Of a DNA stretch of 64,000 nucleotides, positions 22,671 to 34,170 are shown one piece after another (the first letter of the stretch is position 1; the number at the start of each line of letters is the position of its first letter). Location of the stretch: NCBI GenBank assembly GCA_029204225.1, contig CM055097.1, positions 71,595,952-71,659,951 on the forward strand, read 5' to 3'. Position numbers and translations under genes: made by a program. Origin of the DNA: Diphasiastrum complanatum (lineage: Eukaryota > Streptophyta > Lycopodiopsida > Lycopodiales > Lycopodiaceae). The notes under the pieces are model-generated. The model was given only the letters and a program-made list of their open reading frames with translations. It searched no databases and was not told where the DNA came from.

Positions 22671-23384
22671 TCCATGCATAACCATTCAAAAGAGATGCTA
22701 TAAACCTTATTGTGTAGTGAGGATATATCCTACTCACAACAAAGTGCCAAGCTTTCTTATCGTAAAGAGATGAATGCATCAATAGGAAATCAGACAAGCT
22801 ACATACCGTGTAGTAGAAACTAACAAACTCAAGCTTGATAGGGGGCCCTCTATGCAGTGGGCAGATCTCCACAACACCATTGTCCTCATAAAAAAGTGGC
22901 TAGTTCTGTTGTGGTCCTCTTTTATGATACATTTCTCCTCATAGATTGTCAATGCAATGCATGTGCAAACTCGAGTTGTAGAAAATATAATTACCCATGC
23001 TTACAAAGATCAGAGTCCCGATAATGCTTTCAATGACCTATTCTTTTACATGCAAAAGTAATGCATGACTCCCAAATAAGTCTTGCATGTAAAAGATAAA
23101 TTTTTGCATTAAAGCCACTAGCAATAACTTCGCACTTCACCTACGGACTGCTTGACTCATACACTCAAATTACAACAAGAGTTACATTCACAAGCCTAAC
23201 ATTGTAAATTGAGGCATCCAATTCTCAAAATTGAGATCACCTCCACTCTTTAGCCTTTAAGACTGACTTTCTTCCAAACTCCATTGACCAACCTCAAGAC
23301 ATAGTATAACCTTAAAGACAAGGCCAATAAATGTGACACCACCCTTGAAAGAGGGAGCAACGTATTCTGCACTGCCACTGTTGT

Positions 23385-23969
23385 GGCAGTGCTAGGCCGG
23401 CCCTTCCATCCAACGATGGAAGGGCAAGGAGGGATAGGGGAGCAGAGGGGGTGGTGGAGGAGAACCCACTAGCGCCCTTGGATGGTCTTTGCATCATCAC
23501 TGGTATGCATGCTAGTGATGGGGAAGCAGAGAGGGTGGTGGTGAAGAACCCACCAGCACCCTTAGATGATGTCTACACCATCATTGGCATGCCAGTGATG
23601 ATGTGAAATATGCTTGGCATGATAAATTTTTTATGATATTATAGCATTAAGGTGATTTCAAGTCAACAGTGGCAGTGCTAGGCCGGCCCTTCCATCCAAC
23701 GATGGAAGGGCAAGGAGGGATAGGGGAGCAGAGGGGGTGGTGGAGGAGAACCCACTAGCGCCCTTGGATGGTCTTTGCATCATCACTGGTATGCATGCTA
23801 GTGATGGGGAAGCAGAGAGGGTGGTGGTGAAGAACCCACCAGCACCCTTAGATGATGTCTACACCATCATTGGCATGCCAGTGATGATGTGAAATATGCT
23901 AATCCTTCAAATAGGCCTTTGGCATGATAAATTTTTTATGATATTATAGCATTAAGGTGATTTCAAGTC
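23385..23969. repeat. 286-bp direct tandem duplication
   Basis: The first copy runs from GGCAGTGCTAGGCCGG at 23,385 to GGTGATTTCAAGTC at 23,664; the second runs from 23,671 to 23,969. They are nearly identical except for a 19-bp stretch near 23,902 (AATCCTTCAAATAGGCCTT) present only in the second. Each copy also has internal structure: an inverted CCATCCAACGATGG and a repeated GGGGAAGCAGAGRGGGTGGT theme. It ends about 55 bp before the GA tract upstream of the uL18 gene. A B-box-like GGTTCGATTCC lies on the minus strand just after it (23,980-23,990). Confidence 0.93.
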
Positions 23970-24022
23970 TCCACAGGGAATCGAACCTGCGGGGGGTCAT
24001 TCATATAAGAACTTAAACCCCG

Positions 24023-24025
<3 letters not shown>

Positions 24026-24071
<46 letters not shown>
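24026..24071 (+). repeat. (GA)23 tract before the uL18 gene
   Basis: A GA dinucleotide run ends 28 bases before the start codon. In plants such runs in promoters and 5' leaders are known binding sites of BBR/BPC (GAGA-binding) proteins. Whether it acts here is inference. No clear TATA box is seen in the short stretch between the 286-bp repeat and the tract. Confidence 0.9.
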
Positions 24072-24073
<2 letters not shown>

Positions 24074-24099
24074 CGTGAGCATTCCTTTCCTTGTTAGCT

Positions 24100-24453
24100 A
24101 TGGCGTCTGCTGCTGCATCGCTCCCTAAACTGCGTTTGCGGATGACCAAATATGTGAAGCCTTACATTCTGGCTCTCGAGTTTTCCAACAGATATGTGAC
24201 GGCTAGGGTTTGGCATACCCCCAGCAAGAAGCTTGCAGCTTCTGCTTCCACCAAAGAAGAGTTGCTCAGAAAGGAGCTGCCCAAAACAGGGGATGTGGCT
24301 GCGGCGGCCAAGATCGGGGAGGTTTTGGCTCACAGATTGAAGGAAAAGGAAATTCCGGGGGTGGTTTTTCAGCTGGGAAAGGGGGAGCGTTATCATGGCA
24401 AGAGAAAGGCCCTTCTTGACAATCTCAGAGAAAACGGGATCAAGTTCATTTGA
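24100..24453 (+). CDS. Mitochondrial-type ribosomal protein uL18 (L18)
   Basis: The product is a 117-residue uL18 protein, which binds 5S rRNA in the central protuberance of the large ribosomal subunit. After a short basic N-terminus (MASAAASLPKLRLRMTKYVK) come PYILALEFSNRYVTARVWHT, the beta strands that contact rRNA, then a KKLAASASTKE turn, helix DVAAAAKIGEVLAHRLKEK, and a C-terminal block with the hallmark RYHGKRKALLDNLRENGIKF. Length and the KPY...NRYV...RYHGK pattern fit the mitochondrial-type plant paralogue better than the plastid or bacterial form. I start at ATG 24,100 (GCTATGGCG, good context); an in-frame TTG at 24,091 is unlikely. It has no intron and no stops. The first 14 residues are basic and could help mitochondrial import. 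The surrounding DNA is repeat, so this is a host gene island or an intronless duplicate; nothing suggests it is dead. Confidence 0.88.
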   Translation: MASAAASLPKLRLRMTKYVKPYILALEFSNRYVTARVWHTPSKKLAASASTKEELLRKELPKTGDVAAAAKIGEVLAHRLKEKEIPGVVFQLGKGERYHGKRKALLDNLRENGIKFI

Positions 24454-27400
24454 TGTGCGAATGCATTCTTGCTGCTGGTGTTAAGAATCTCTTAATCCCA
24501 GAGTTTTCTTTTCTTTGAAGTTAGTCGATTTTCTTGTGCAGATTTTTCGGTAAATCTAGCAGTGTTATTAGTGACATTCACGCTATGCGTTGTGTTCTTA
24601 AACCGTGCTCATCGCTGTTGCTGAGTTGCATGAGAAGTTATCATAAGTCTATAGAGGTTATGAAAATATCTTTCTTCAATGCAAGGCCTAGAGTGATCAG
24701 TAACAAATCAGCAAAGACGCGTCTGCTATAAATTCGTCATGGAAAACGTTTTTTCCTGGCCTTGTGTACAAAAGGTAAAATGAAACCTTGTTTCTACAGG
24801 CGGTTCGAGAATTGACTGTTTGAAATTGCATTTGGTCCTGACATTTGATCTACAGGTTTCCTACTCTTTCCTTTCTGTTCCACAGAACCTAGTCTTGTTA
24901 GAGTTTTAAGATGGAAGGAGTTTGAATAGCAAATGGCCTCGACTGATGCTCGTCGTAAGCCAGCAAGTTACAATTTTCTCCTCTGAATATAGAAAAGTCT
25001 ACTAATTTTTAGATCCTCAGCAGTTAGGGAATTCACTTACCAGATTACTTCCCGTCACCAATTCTTGTAGGAATAAATATTCTACTCAAGGGTATTATAC
25101 CACCTGAAATTAGGAACTGGAAACTAAGTTTCAAGAAGGAAATTCCGCCAAGTATTCCTCATTATACATTGGAATGTGACTCAACAACTTAGGAGCAACC
25201 CACCACGCATTTAGTGTTCTCCTATGACAGACACAATGACTGCATCTTACAAAGCTTAATGTGTTATTCTGGTTAGCACCATGATGTCATATCCTGTAGT
25301 AGCCAAGAAGAAATTACATCGACAACTAACTGGTACATGATATAAATCTACATGGCCACCACAAAGTATATAAGTGATGTAATAATGAGAAGGAAATTGT
25401 TTGAGATTAGACTGGTTAACCTAAAATAGAAGGCAGAACAATTTGTGAGAATGCTTGTGTTTCATGAGCACATGATAGGAGAATAGTAAAAAAATATCAC
25501 AAAGACAACCAACCATCACATATATGCACAAGGTTCAGATGTCTGCTATAATATATAAAACAATCATCATTGTAGGTGCACAACCTTGGTCAAATGGAAG
25601 TCGTTTACGAAGATATTACATGCTAAAGTCATTCTTCTGGTATGGATGAAAAGGCATCCTCTAGGTCATCCTTATGTGTGCCTCATAACCCTAATGTATA
25701 TTTTGATGGTTTGGCAATGGGGCATCAAAATTCTGTTCCAAGACAATAATTACTGAAGAATCGAGGATAACCGTTCGCTTGACTTCAATAGGTTTTGACA
25801 GTTTGGAAATGTCGACCATTATCGAAGAAGTTCAATGGTAGAAAGACTATCGACAAAGGTCAAATGAGTACTGATTGTGTTGAATGTTTTCAATCATGGC
25901 TTCAATAGGTCTGCTGCAATTGATGGCAAGGAAGGCTCTAACATTTAACATGAACATCTCTTGTCCCCTTCTATGGCATGCTTGGCTCCTAGCCTCAATC
26001 TTGAGTCCTTCGCTTGAGCTTTGCGACCCTCCAAAATTTGACATTGGGCAGGCTCTTTCAGGTAAGGCACAACCTTAGCTTTGTTATGAGCCGTAGGTTC
26101 AATCTCAGGTTGGTCAGAGTCTTAGATTTGAAGTCCACTCTTGGGTTATAGTCTCAAGATAACTCTTTAGATTAGGGTTTGCAATTAATCCACAATTCAT
26201 GCCTCGATAATCTTTGACTCCTTTCACTTGATGAGATGGTTCGACTCTCCAAACTCAATTGCTCAAATTTGAATTTGGCATATTTTGATGTTATTGTCAT
26301 TGTATGACATGAAGCCATTAATGCCACATAAAGAACTCCACAACAATAATAGCATAAAATCAGCTTAAAGTTTGAAGAAAAGATTTGAAAACAATAATAT
26401 TGGGCTACCACACTAGCTGTAGTCACCTTTGTAAATTTTAGTACCTTCAAGTCCTTGAAAACTACTGATGCATTGCTGGTTTTGCCGGAGAACCAGTTGC
26501 TTTAGGATTTGATTTAACATAGTCTCCATCACATCAACCTTGGTGAATGTACATTTATCCTCTTAACAATACTTGAATCATTAGTAGCATCCACAGATAA
26601 TAGAAGTAATTTTATGCAATTTCACCTCAACATTGGAATTCTTAGGAGAATACAAGCAATCTATTTGCTCCTAATCCAAGAACTAGCTAAACACAATCAA
26701 TTGCTCAAATCTTATTTGAACCATAATCCAACTAATAATGAACTACTAGTGTTGGCCCTTTTCTATGTACAATTTGGCTTATAGTAAACTAAGTATTGCA
26801 GATCTATTCTATTTGCAATTTGCTCCTAGAGGTCCAATCCGTTACGCCAAAGTGCCTCCTAGCAAGCTAATATTCAAGCACTTTCCCTTCTATTCATTGA
26901 ATCATGCATTGATTCTTGAAGCTTAGACTCTTGAAAGTAGGTTGAAACCTTCATGATAGGCTGAAATTAGGTTCAAATCTTCTCAGGAACCTATGGCTCT
27001 TCCTCCACACAATCCTAGATTCTAACACTAATTCTTCCACCTTAGCTTGAAAATAGATTGCTTTGACACCAAATGTCATAGACAAGAACAAGATGAAAAT
27101 CTTCACTTTATCGATATGTTTCAAGTACATCATAGTAATGTAGAGGAGAGTATCATGTTAGTCTCCATGTTACCATCCATTATATCAAAACCAATTTATT
27201 CATATGTTCCCTCCACCTCTAAACTTCGACACATCTAAGTTGACACATGGCACATCCAAATCAGCCCATAGTCCATGACCATGAAATATAGAGACATTAT
27301 GTATGTCATGAATTGGGTTGAGCTTCTCGTATAACTTAGGGCAAGTGTTTCTTTGGTCAATGAATTCCTATCGAACGCAATAAATGTATGCTAATATCTT

Positions 27401-28492
27401 CCAAAAATTGATGTAAAGAACCACCGATGAATTATGTCGTTCTTTTAACGCTGGATAAAATTATGGCGTGGCCATTAGGCCGAGCCATAATAGAACGATT
27501 GTTGAATCAGGCTTTCCTCTCATATGTCTTTCTGTTGGTGTCTTATGTTGTGCTCTCTTTTGACACATGTTCTTCGAATTTGGCTATCGTTTTACAAGGC
27601 TGGCCTTGATTCTAGTTTTGTTAACCATCCTTGACTAGGAGAGTCATTTTGGGTTGATTTGAGTTAGAGAATATTGTAAACATTTAACATGTGTTCATAT
27701 TTATATATATATAAAAAAATGCTAGAAAGAGCTAAGCATATTTGTCATTGGATGTGAAGATATTTTTGCTTTGTGCTTAGAAAGAAGTTATTATAATAAC
27801 GTTAAGTTTTATTCCATCTTTCAATGAGCTCGTAGCTTTTAATAGAGGTTAAGACAATTGCTCTCAATGATAGACCTTTTTGTTATTACATTACATAATT
27901 GTGTATTCTACTAAATTATTAAACTTTCAAAAGTTCACAATAGCTTTGTTCATTTTTCAGCTGGTTCATGCAACGAACTTCGTCCTTTATGAAAGCATTG
28001 AGAAAAGATTCAAAAAACCTTCAAATTATTATTTATCTCTCATGATAGTTAGCATAAAATATATTGCTACTTCAATTGATTGACTCTTTTAGTTGAGCTA
28101 AGTTTGGGTTGGAATTTGATAATTGAATTTCTTTCGGTCAACAATGTACAATCAATGTATATCCACCATATTCTCATTTCATTCACTTAAATAACTCCTA
28201 ATTTCCTTGAACCAACATTCATAATACAGTTTCAAGTAATATTATCATACTCCATTTCTAGCATCAAGCAATTTTGACTAGTTTTGTGAACAATGTGTTT
28301 CTCTTGCAAAATCTTTTAGAACAATGTGTTTTTTTCTCGACTTGTTATAATCTGCCATGTTGAACAAATGTGGTTTCATGCAACATTCTCTCAATGTGAT
28401 AGATCACCACTTGAGGAACATTAATACTAATCAATAATTCATATATTGAGAAAGCTTTGAGCAATGCTATTTTTAGTGCAACATTATCAGTT
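24454..28492. other. 3' flank of uL18 and unidentified DNA
   Basis: The first few hundred bases would hold the uL18 3' UTR; AATAAA-type signals occur near 25,070 (GGAATAAATATTC). The remainder has only short chance frames. A minus-strand TTTGGTGTCAAAGC preceded by TCTATGACA near 27,082-27,060 looks like a gypsy LTR end with primer-binding site, but no coding region supports it. Confidence 0.4.
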
Positions 28493-29549
28493 AAGCAATA
28501 CATAATCATCTAAAAAGAGTGGCCATTTGATTCAGGATGATCAATAGAACTAAAACGAAGAGAAGTTTTCAGTTTATGGAATATTGCTGACTAGAAGTGA
28601 CCTGTGAACTTAGGATCTCTATCATTAACAATGCCACTTGATAGTGCATACAACAAATATAAACTTTCAATAAAGATCTGGGCTAATTCGGAAGTCTTAA
28701 TAATTGATTTAAATGGTATGAACGCAATTAACTTAGTTAACCTATGCACTACAACCTAAATAGAATCATTTTGTCATTGGGTCTTTGAAGTCCAACTACA
28801 AAGTCCATCGATATACTCTCTCATCTCTTATCAAAGATATCCAATGGATACAACAAACCACCAGCCTTAAGACATTTAGCCTTAATTAGTTGATAGGGCT
28901 TGCATTTAATCATGTATGACTCGACATATGGCTTGAATTTTGGCCAATAAAACTCTCTTGTAACCAAGTCAAGAGTGCTATGTATATTGGGATGTCCTAC
29001 ATAGAGTATGTCATGACATTTAAGCAACACATAATTATTTAAAAAGAGTGGCCATTTGATTCAGGATGATCAGTAGAACTAAGACTAAGAGAAGTTTTCA
29101 GTTTATGGAATATTGCTTACTAGAAGTGACCTGTGAACTTAGGATCTCTATCACTAACAATGCCACTCGATAGTCCATACAAAAGAAATAATCTTTCAAC
29201 AAAGATTTGGGCTAATTCGGAAGTCTTAATAATCGATTTAAATGGTATGAACGCAATTAACTTAGTTAACCTATGCACTACAACCTAAATAGAATCATTT
29301 TGTCTTTGGGTCTTTGAAGTCCAACTACAAAGTCCATCGATATACTCTCTCGTCTCTTATCAAAGATATTTAATGAATGCAACAAACCACCAACCTTTAG
29401 ACATTTAGCCTTAATTAGTTGATGGGGCTTGCATTTAGTCATGTATGACTCGACATATGGCTTGAATTTTGGCCAATAAAACTCTCTTCTAACCAAGTCG
29501 AGTGCTATGTATACTGGGATGTCCTACACAGGGTATGTCATGACATCTA
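28493..29549 (-). pseudogene. Gypsy integrase remnant, tandemly duplicated (529 bp)
   Basis: Two copies, 28,493-29,021 and 29,022-29,549, start at AAGCAAYACATAAT and run in parallel. Each encodes on the minus strand part of the gypsy integrase zinc-binding domain and the beginning of the core: GHPNIHSTLDLVTREFYWPK, KPYVESYMIKCKPYQLIKAK, then ISMDFVVGLQRP with the first catalytic Asp. Stops follow in both. Only the left part of integrase is present, so the duplicated block ends inside the core. It belongs to the same minus-strand pol as the next entry. Confidence 0.85.
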
Positions 29550-29559
29550 AACAGAGTTT

Positions 29560-30950
29560 TGCATTTGAGTACATCGTCCTCTGGTATACAAATATTTTCA
29601 TTATGAAATAGTAATTCATCTCAAATGGTAAACTGTTTCACGATTTTTTATCTTTCTTTGTGAACTAAGACCTCTATGAACTCATATCAACGTTGTCCTC
29701 ATTTCTTTTGGTCTGAACAATGTTTTAAATATGACCAAAATGTTTTTATATTTTTCTCTCATCGAAAGATATAGATTTGTAAAAATCTAGGTGAAAGACA
29801 ATTCATTGAGTTAACCTCTCCGATTAAGAGCATCCACAATTTGATTAGAATTGTCTCTTATATGATGGATTTCATGATTGAATTCTTGCATCAATTCGAC
29901 CCATCGAGCTTTCCTACTTTGAAGATCATGCTAATTTAAAAGTACTTAAGAGGTTGGTGATTTGTATACGTTATAAACTTACCATCACAAAAGTAGTGTC
30001 TCCAAGTCTTAAGTGCATGGATAACTACAAATAATTTATTTTTTTTGTGTACTATAACACCAGTGGCCTATCGGTTTGTAATAGAACTGCTCCGATTGCA
30101 ATATGACTTGCGTTAGTTCTCACAACATAAACTGAATTTGGATCTACAATTTGTAGAATGGGAGTCGAAACAATCAAAATTTTAAGTTTTTCAAAACTTT
30201 GATTCAGTTCCTTGTTCCATACAATAGGTGGACTAGGGTAATTTCTTTTTTTCTTTTTGTTAAGAATCCATTTTGTCAAATTATCGAGCGATGTCGCTAC
30301 TTTAGCATAATCTTCAATAAATCTTTGAAAGAATACCGTAAATTCTAAAGAATGATTTAACTTGCTTAACAATTTGCGGAATCGGCCAATCAACCACTAT
30401 CTTGATTTTATCTTCATCAATCTTGATCCCATAAGCAATGCTCTTATGATCGAGCCAGCTCATGCTTAAAGAATTTACACTTTGATTCTTTAGCATAGAG
30501 TAACTCATCTTTGAGTTTCATCAAGACAGTTCTAATGTATTCTATGTATTCCTAGGAGTCTTACTATAGACGAGAATATTATCAGAAAACACTACCATAA
30601 AATTTTCCAAATATGGATGAAACAAATCATTCATCATTTGTTGGTATATTTCGTTAACCCAAAAGGCAACACCAAGAACTCATAATTGCCAAATCTAGTA
30701 TGAAATCTAGTCTTTTAAAAAATCCTCAAACTTAATTCTTATCTGATGGTACATTGCAATCTTAGTGAAATATTTTGTCCCACCTAAGTGATCTACAAGG
30801 TCATCCATCCTGGGTAACGGAGAATATTCTTTATAGTCACTTTGTTTAAGCCTTTGTAATCCATGCACATCCGAAAACCTCCATCTTTCTTTGCTTTCAG
30901 AAGAACAGGTGTGTCCCAAGGTGAATATTTTTTATTTTTTCCATTACATA
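29560..30950 (-). pseudogene. Gypsy reverse transcriptase and RNase H remnant
   Basis: Reading leftward from 30,950: [19 protein letters not shown]-like sequence, [26 protein letters not shown] (RT blocks 2-4), then the RT-RNase H connection (FFQRFIEDYAKVATSLDNLT, 30,330-30,270), LKILIVSTPILQIVDPNS, TNASHIAIGAVLLQ (RNase H, first acidic residue changed to N) and HALKTWRHYF with YTNHQPLKYF near 29,990-29,930. At least six frameshifts or stops occur, including the expected YxDD region near 30,560. With the integrase pieces to its left it forms one dead gypsy pol. A second copy of its RT start lies at 50,027-50,280. Confidence 0.85.
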
Positions 30951-31447
30951 AAGCCGATTTCTATCACCTGCATCCACATACCACTCACATGCAACTCAAA
31001 TTACTTAGGTACAGACATCAAATGATTCGATCTTGCTAAATTATGATTTTTACTGCCCTTATTTAGTCAAAAACTCTAAAAAGAAAGCAATTTTTGACTA
31101 GAATCATAATCTAGAACCGTAAATTTTGAAAATTATTGGTATGAATCAATAACTCAACAATTAATAAATCTATAAATGAAATTACACTTGCTAGAAATTC
31201 AGATCTACCATTAGTTTTGAGCTATACAAGCAAAACCTTGAAAAACCGTCACAAATTGGCTATCATGGACATCATTCCATACAACCTTGGAGAAAGTTGA
31301 CAAAGACGGATCTTAACAACATGCAAGTGAAACCATTGAGAAATCACCCATTTGAAAGCTTGTTCTCCACTTGGAAGAGAAATCTAATAAATCTGCTACC
31401 TAAGATCCGATGAAAAGTTTCACAACTCCAAGTTCTCTGATCTTCGT
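30951..31447 (-). repeat. Gypsy upstream region duplicated at 50.3-50.6 kb
   Basis: This non-coding stretch continues the gypsy RT rightward. It is closely similar to 50,220-50,629, ending at GTTCTCTGATCTTCGTAAA. Protease and gag cannot be recognised in it. In the second copy a 5.3-kb LTR element sits within the GTTCTCT sequence; here the site is empty. Confidence 0.75.
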
Positions 31448-32004
31448 AAAAGGAAAAGCTCCTCAAGATCATGCTTACAAGACAAACATGAAGAGAATAC
31501 AGTGGAGCAAAACCACCCAACCAACGAGAAGCCACCGATCAATCTCCAATAGCTTCAACCCCAAGCCACGAGATAGGAGACATGTGTACAGAGAGAGAAC
31601 TGGTAATGAAAACGAGCAAATGGAATGGTAGGGGATATATGGACTCAAGTTTCATCTGTGCATATGCCCATGCAGGCCAAGAATATCCCAAAAGCACTTT
31701 TCATAACTATTGATACTCTACACATGCATATAGTCGTCCTAACCCTTGCACTAGCTCCACTAATGTGTCTAGGCCCTCACAAAGTTATTAATTACATTTT
31801 TGGCCTAGTCCGGAATAACGAGGCGTAACTAACAATCTCATGTATTAGAGTACCGTGTATCCAAGTGTAGGATTATGATGGATCCTATATGCAAGACATG
31901 GACGTAACAATTTTACTTTGTTTAGTCCTCAAGTTGGTTTCAGGACACTGTCACTTTGGGTTATAGGGAGCCCCTTCTTCCACACCTAACCTCTTATCTG
32001 TTGT

Positions 32005-32508
32005 ATGAGACAAATCGTGAATATGTATCACTTCATTGTTGATACTAACAAAGCTACATGTAATATTGTCGGACCTAATGATAAAGTCCTCTGTTTGATT
32101 GATTTGTTGGAAACTCTGGATTATGTTATAATTTGTATGGACTTTGTTAAAAAGAGAAATCCCTTGGGTATGGTAGAAACCTTGCATAGTAATATGTCTA
32201 GTTTTGCTAAAAAGTTTGGAGAAGAAGATAGATTCTTCAATTTACACATTAGAAAGGTTTTTTCTTGTCTTGAAAAAAAAATTGGGATCATTCTTACTGA
32301 GCTTTCTTCCCATACTCCTGATGAACCAATTGAAAGGGCGATAATCAACATGTATCATTATGATGGTTACTTGCCATATTTGATGACTACATTCTCTCTA
32401 TTGCTTTTAGACAGTGGGCCGATCTTTCTTAAGCCCTTCAGTTGCTATTTACATAGCCTCTTTTGTACTTGTATTATATACAGTGTGAATATACAATTTT
32501 TTGTGTGA
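32005..32508 (+). CDS. Uncharacterised ORF, 167 codons
   Basis: A single open frame runs 504 bases in otherwise stop-rich DNA. It begins MRQIVNMYHFIVDTNKATCN and has LIDLLETLDYVIICMDFVKK, NMSSFAKKFGEEDRFFNLHI, SCLEKKIGIILTELSSHTPD and ERAIINMYHYDGYLPYL. The mix of charged and hydrophobic residues looks protein-like up to about residue 125. From 32,374 on the frame enters a sequence shared with 55,957, where it reads hydrophobic low-quality peptide, so the natural end is probably near 32,390. I do not recognise the family; a captured host-gene exon or retroelement gag are both possible. The shared 50-56 kb locus lacks this block. Confidence 0.35.
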   Translation: MRQIVNMYHFIVDTNKATCNIVGPNDKVLCLIDLLETLDYVIICMDFVKKRNPLGMVETLHSNMSSFAKKFGEEDRFFNLHIRKVFSCLEKKIGIILTELSSHTPDEPIERAIINMYHYDGYLPYLMTTFSLLLLDSGPIFLKPFSCYLHSLFCTCIIYSVNIQFFV

Positions 32509-32588
32509 GCAATCAAGTGGATTCTTGTCTTGAAGTGCTTGTAGAATTGTTGTGGTGATTGCGTTGATCAATTATGTTGTTGTCATCT
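32374..32588 (+). repeat. 3' part of a copia LTR
   Basis: The stretch ATTCTCTCTATTGCTTTTAG to TTGTTGTCATC is nearly identical to 55,957-56,164 and is followed in both places by a TGGTATCAGAGC primer-binding site. It contains TATTATATACAGTG, a TATA-like element. The LTR start cannot be fixed because the upstream flanks differ. Confidence 0.65.
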
Positions 32589-32600
32589 TGGTATCAGAGC
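32589..32600 (+). promoter_or_regulatory. Primer-binding site
   Basis: TGGTATCAGAGC directly after the LTR fragment. The similarity to the second locus continues to about 32,643, just past GATAAGAATGAGGTG. No gag follows. Confidence 0.7.
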
Positions 32601-32964
32601 GAAATGATAGTAATCACCAGATAAGAATGAGGTGAAAAAATTGAAATCAAATTTATGTCGATTTGAGCGAACGAAGAAGATAGCTTGGAAACGACAAAGA
32701 TGGTCGTTTGGAAGTTATGGTAAGCATTAGAGAAAATTTGAACACAAAAGGGGCCTTTCAAAAAGATACTTTTTATTTTTTTTCTCAAAAGTTTCTTCCA
32801 CATGATCCAATCAAAACACTCAAATTTGAAATCTACGTAACGTAGCTCCTTCAAATATATTTTCTTTTGTTTTTTAAAGAACTGTAATTTTGTGTCGGGC
32901 GCAGCCCGTAAATAAGCCATTTTATCTGTAGCATAGTATGCAACTCAACAAAAAAAAATAGTGT

Positions 32965-33346
32965 ACTTTTTGTACGACAACTCGGATTGAGACGATTACG
33001 GTGCCATTAGAAAGCCGTCGACGAAAGCTTTTCAACGACATCCAACATGACTCAGTTCCGAACTACGGTGAAGAAGTTATGGCCAGTCAAAGTTTTGGTC
33101 GGTCAACATTTGGTCAACCTGATATCTCTTTCAAGCGCAGTTGACCAGTTTTGGCCAGTCGAACTGGTCAACTGCGCTTGAAAGAGATATCGGGTTGACC
33201 AAGTGTCGCCCGACCAAAACTTTGATTGGCCAAAACTTCTTCATCATAGCTCGGAACTGGATCATGTTGGATGTCGTTGAAAAGCTCTCGTCGAGGGCTT
33301 TCTAATGGCATCGTAATCGTCTCAATCCGAGTTGTCGTTCAAAAGT
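32965..33346. repeat. Long hairpin, 185-bp arms and 11-bp loop
   Basis: The left arm (32,965-33,150) is the reverse complement of 33,162-33,346 with roughly 10 percent mismatches. Outer ends read ACTTTTTGTACGACAACTCG and its complement; inner ends are CAGTTGACCAG and CTGGTCAACTG around the loop TTGGCCAGTCG. No ORF. It could be a foldback/MITE-type element, an inverted duplication, or a source of double-stranded RNA. The flanks (32,644-32,964 and 33,347-34,170) hold nothing I can identify. Confidence 0.92.
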
Positions 33347-34170
33347 TGTGAATTTTTTTTCAGTCACAAACTATATTATGCACATAATAGCTAACCATCG
33401 AAGATTGTGTGGGCATGACTACAGACAAAAAAAAAAATTATTTTAGTATTTTACATTGCCAAAAAATTGTCATCCTACGTGGCAATCCTTATAGGGCCCT
33501 TTTCAAGGCCACATTTTCTCGAATGCCAAATCGAACGGTTAAAGATTCGTCAAATTGCTCAGAGGCATGGAAAAGTTTTCTATTGTAGCTACGATTGAGA
33601 ATTCTCGTTGAAATATGAGCTTTGAGCTATTGAAAATATGACTTTTTTCGTAGCTGTCATCCAATGATGAATTGTTTGAAGCAGTTCATTACTTGTGGTG
33701 GGGCGACCTCAATGGTGGGGAATTGGAAGAAGGCTCACTGTAAAAGATTGAGATAAGTTCAAGAAAGCCAATTATATTCACTTGGGTCCCGACTTTTATG
33801 AAACTATCATTCAAGGCATTTTGGCCTCTTAACTCATATTTTGGGCTATACCCATTGAAATTGATCCCAATGAAAGGCACTTTGACTTTACTTGCAGTGG
33901 ATAAAGTGCTCGATGGATGCTAAAAGTGATTTGTCCCTTTCAAGGAGCATGTTGAAGTGCGCTTAAAAGCAATTTGAAAATGGAAATCGTCTTGGCTTCC
34001 AATTTGACGACAAAGTGGTGAGTGGCTTGGTAAGCAAAAACGTATAGGTCATTATTTTTAAACGTTGACATTGCCATCGGCTTCAGAATATCCTTTTTAG
34101 CCTACAGACATTTTGGGCAATTTGGAGATGGTCAACATTAATGAGACAATTTTGGGCGAGGCAAGCAAGT

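Noticed and set aside
23975-24020. Possible tRNA gene (GGTTCGATTCC on the minus strand)
   Set aside because: The T-arm stem does not pair properly and no D-arm, anticodon arm or A box precedes it; the upstream space is a GA tract.
27060-27090. Gypsy LTR end with TTTGGTGTCAAAGC primer-binding site
   Set aside because: The motif is suggestive, but no second LTR and no gag or pol of matching orientation can be read next to it.
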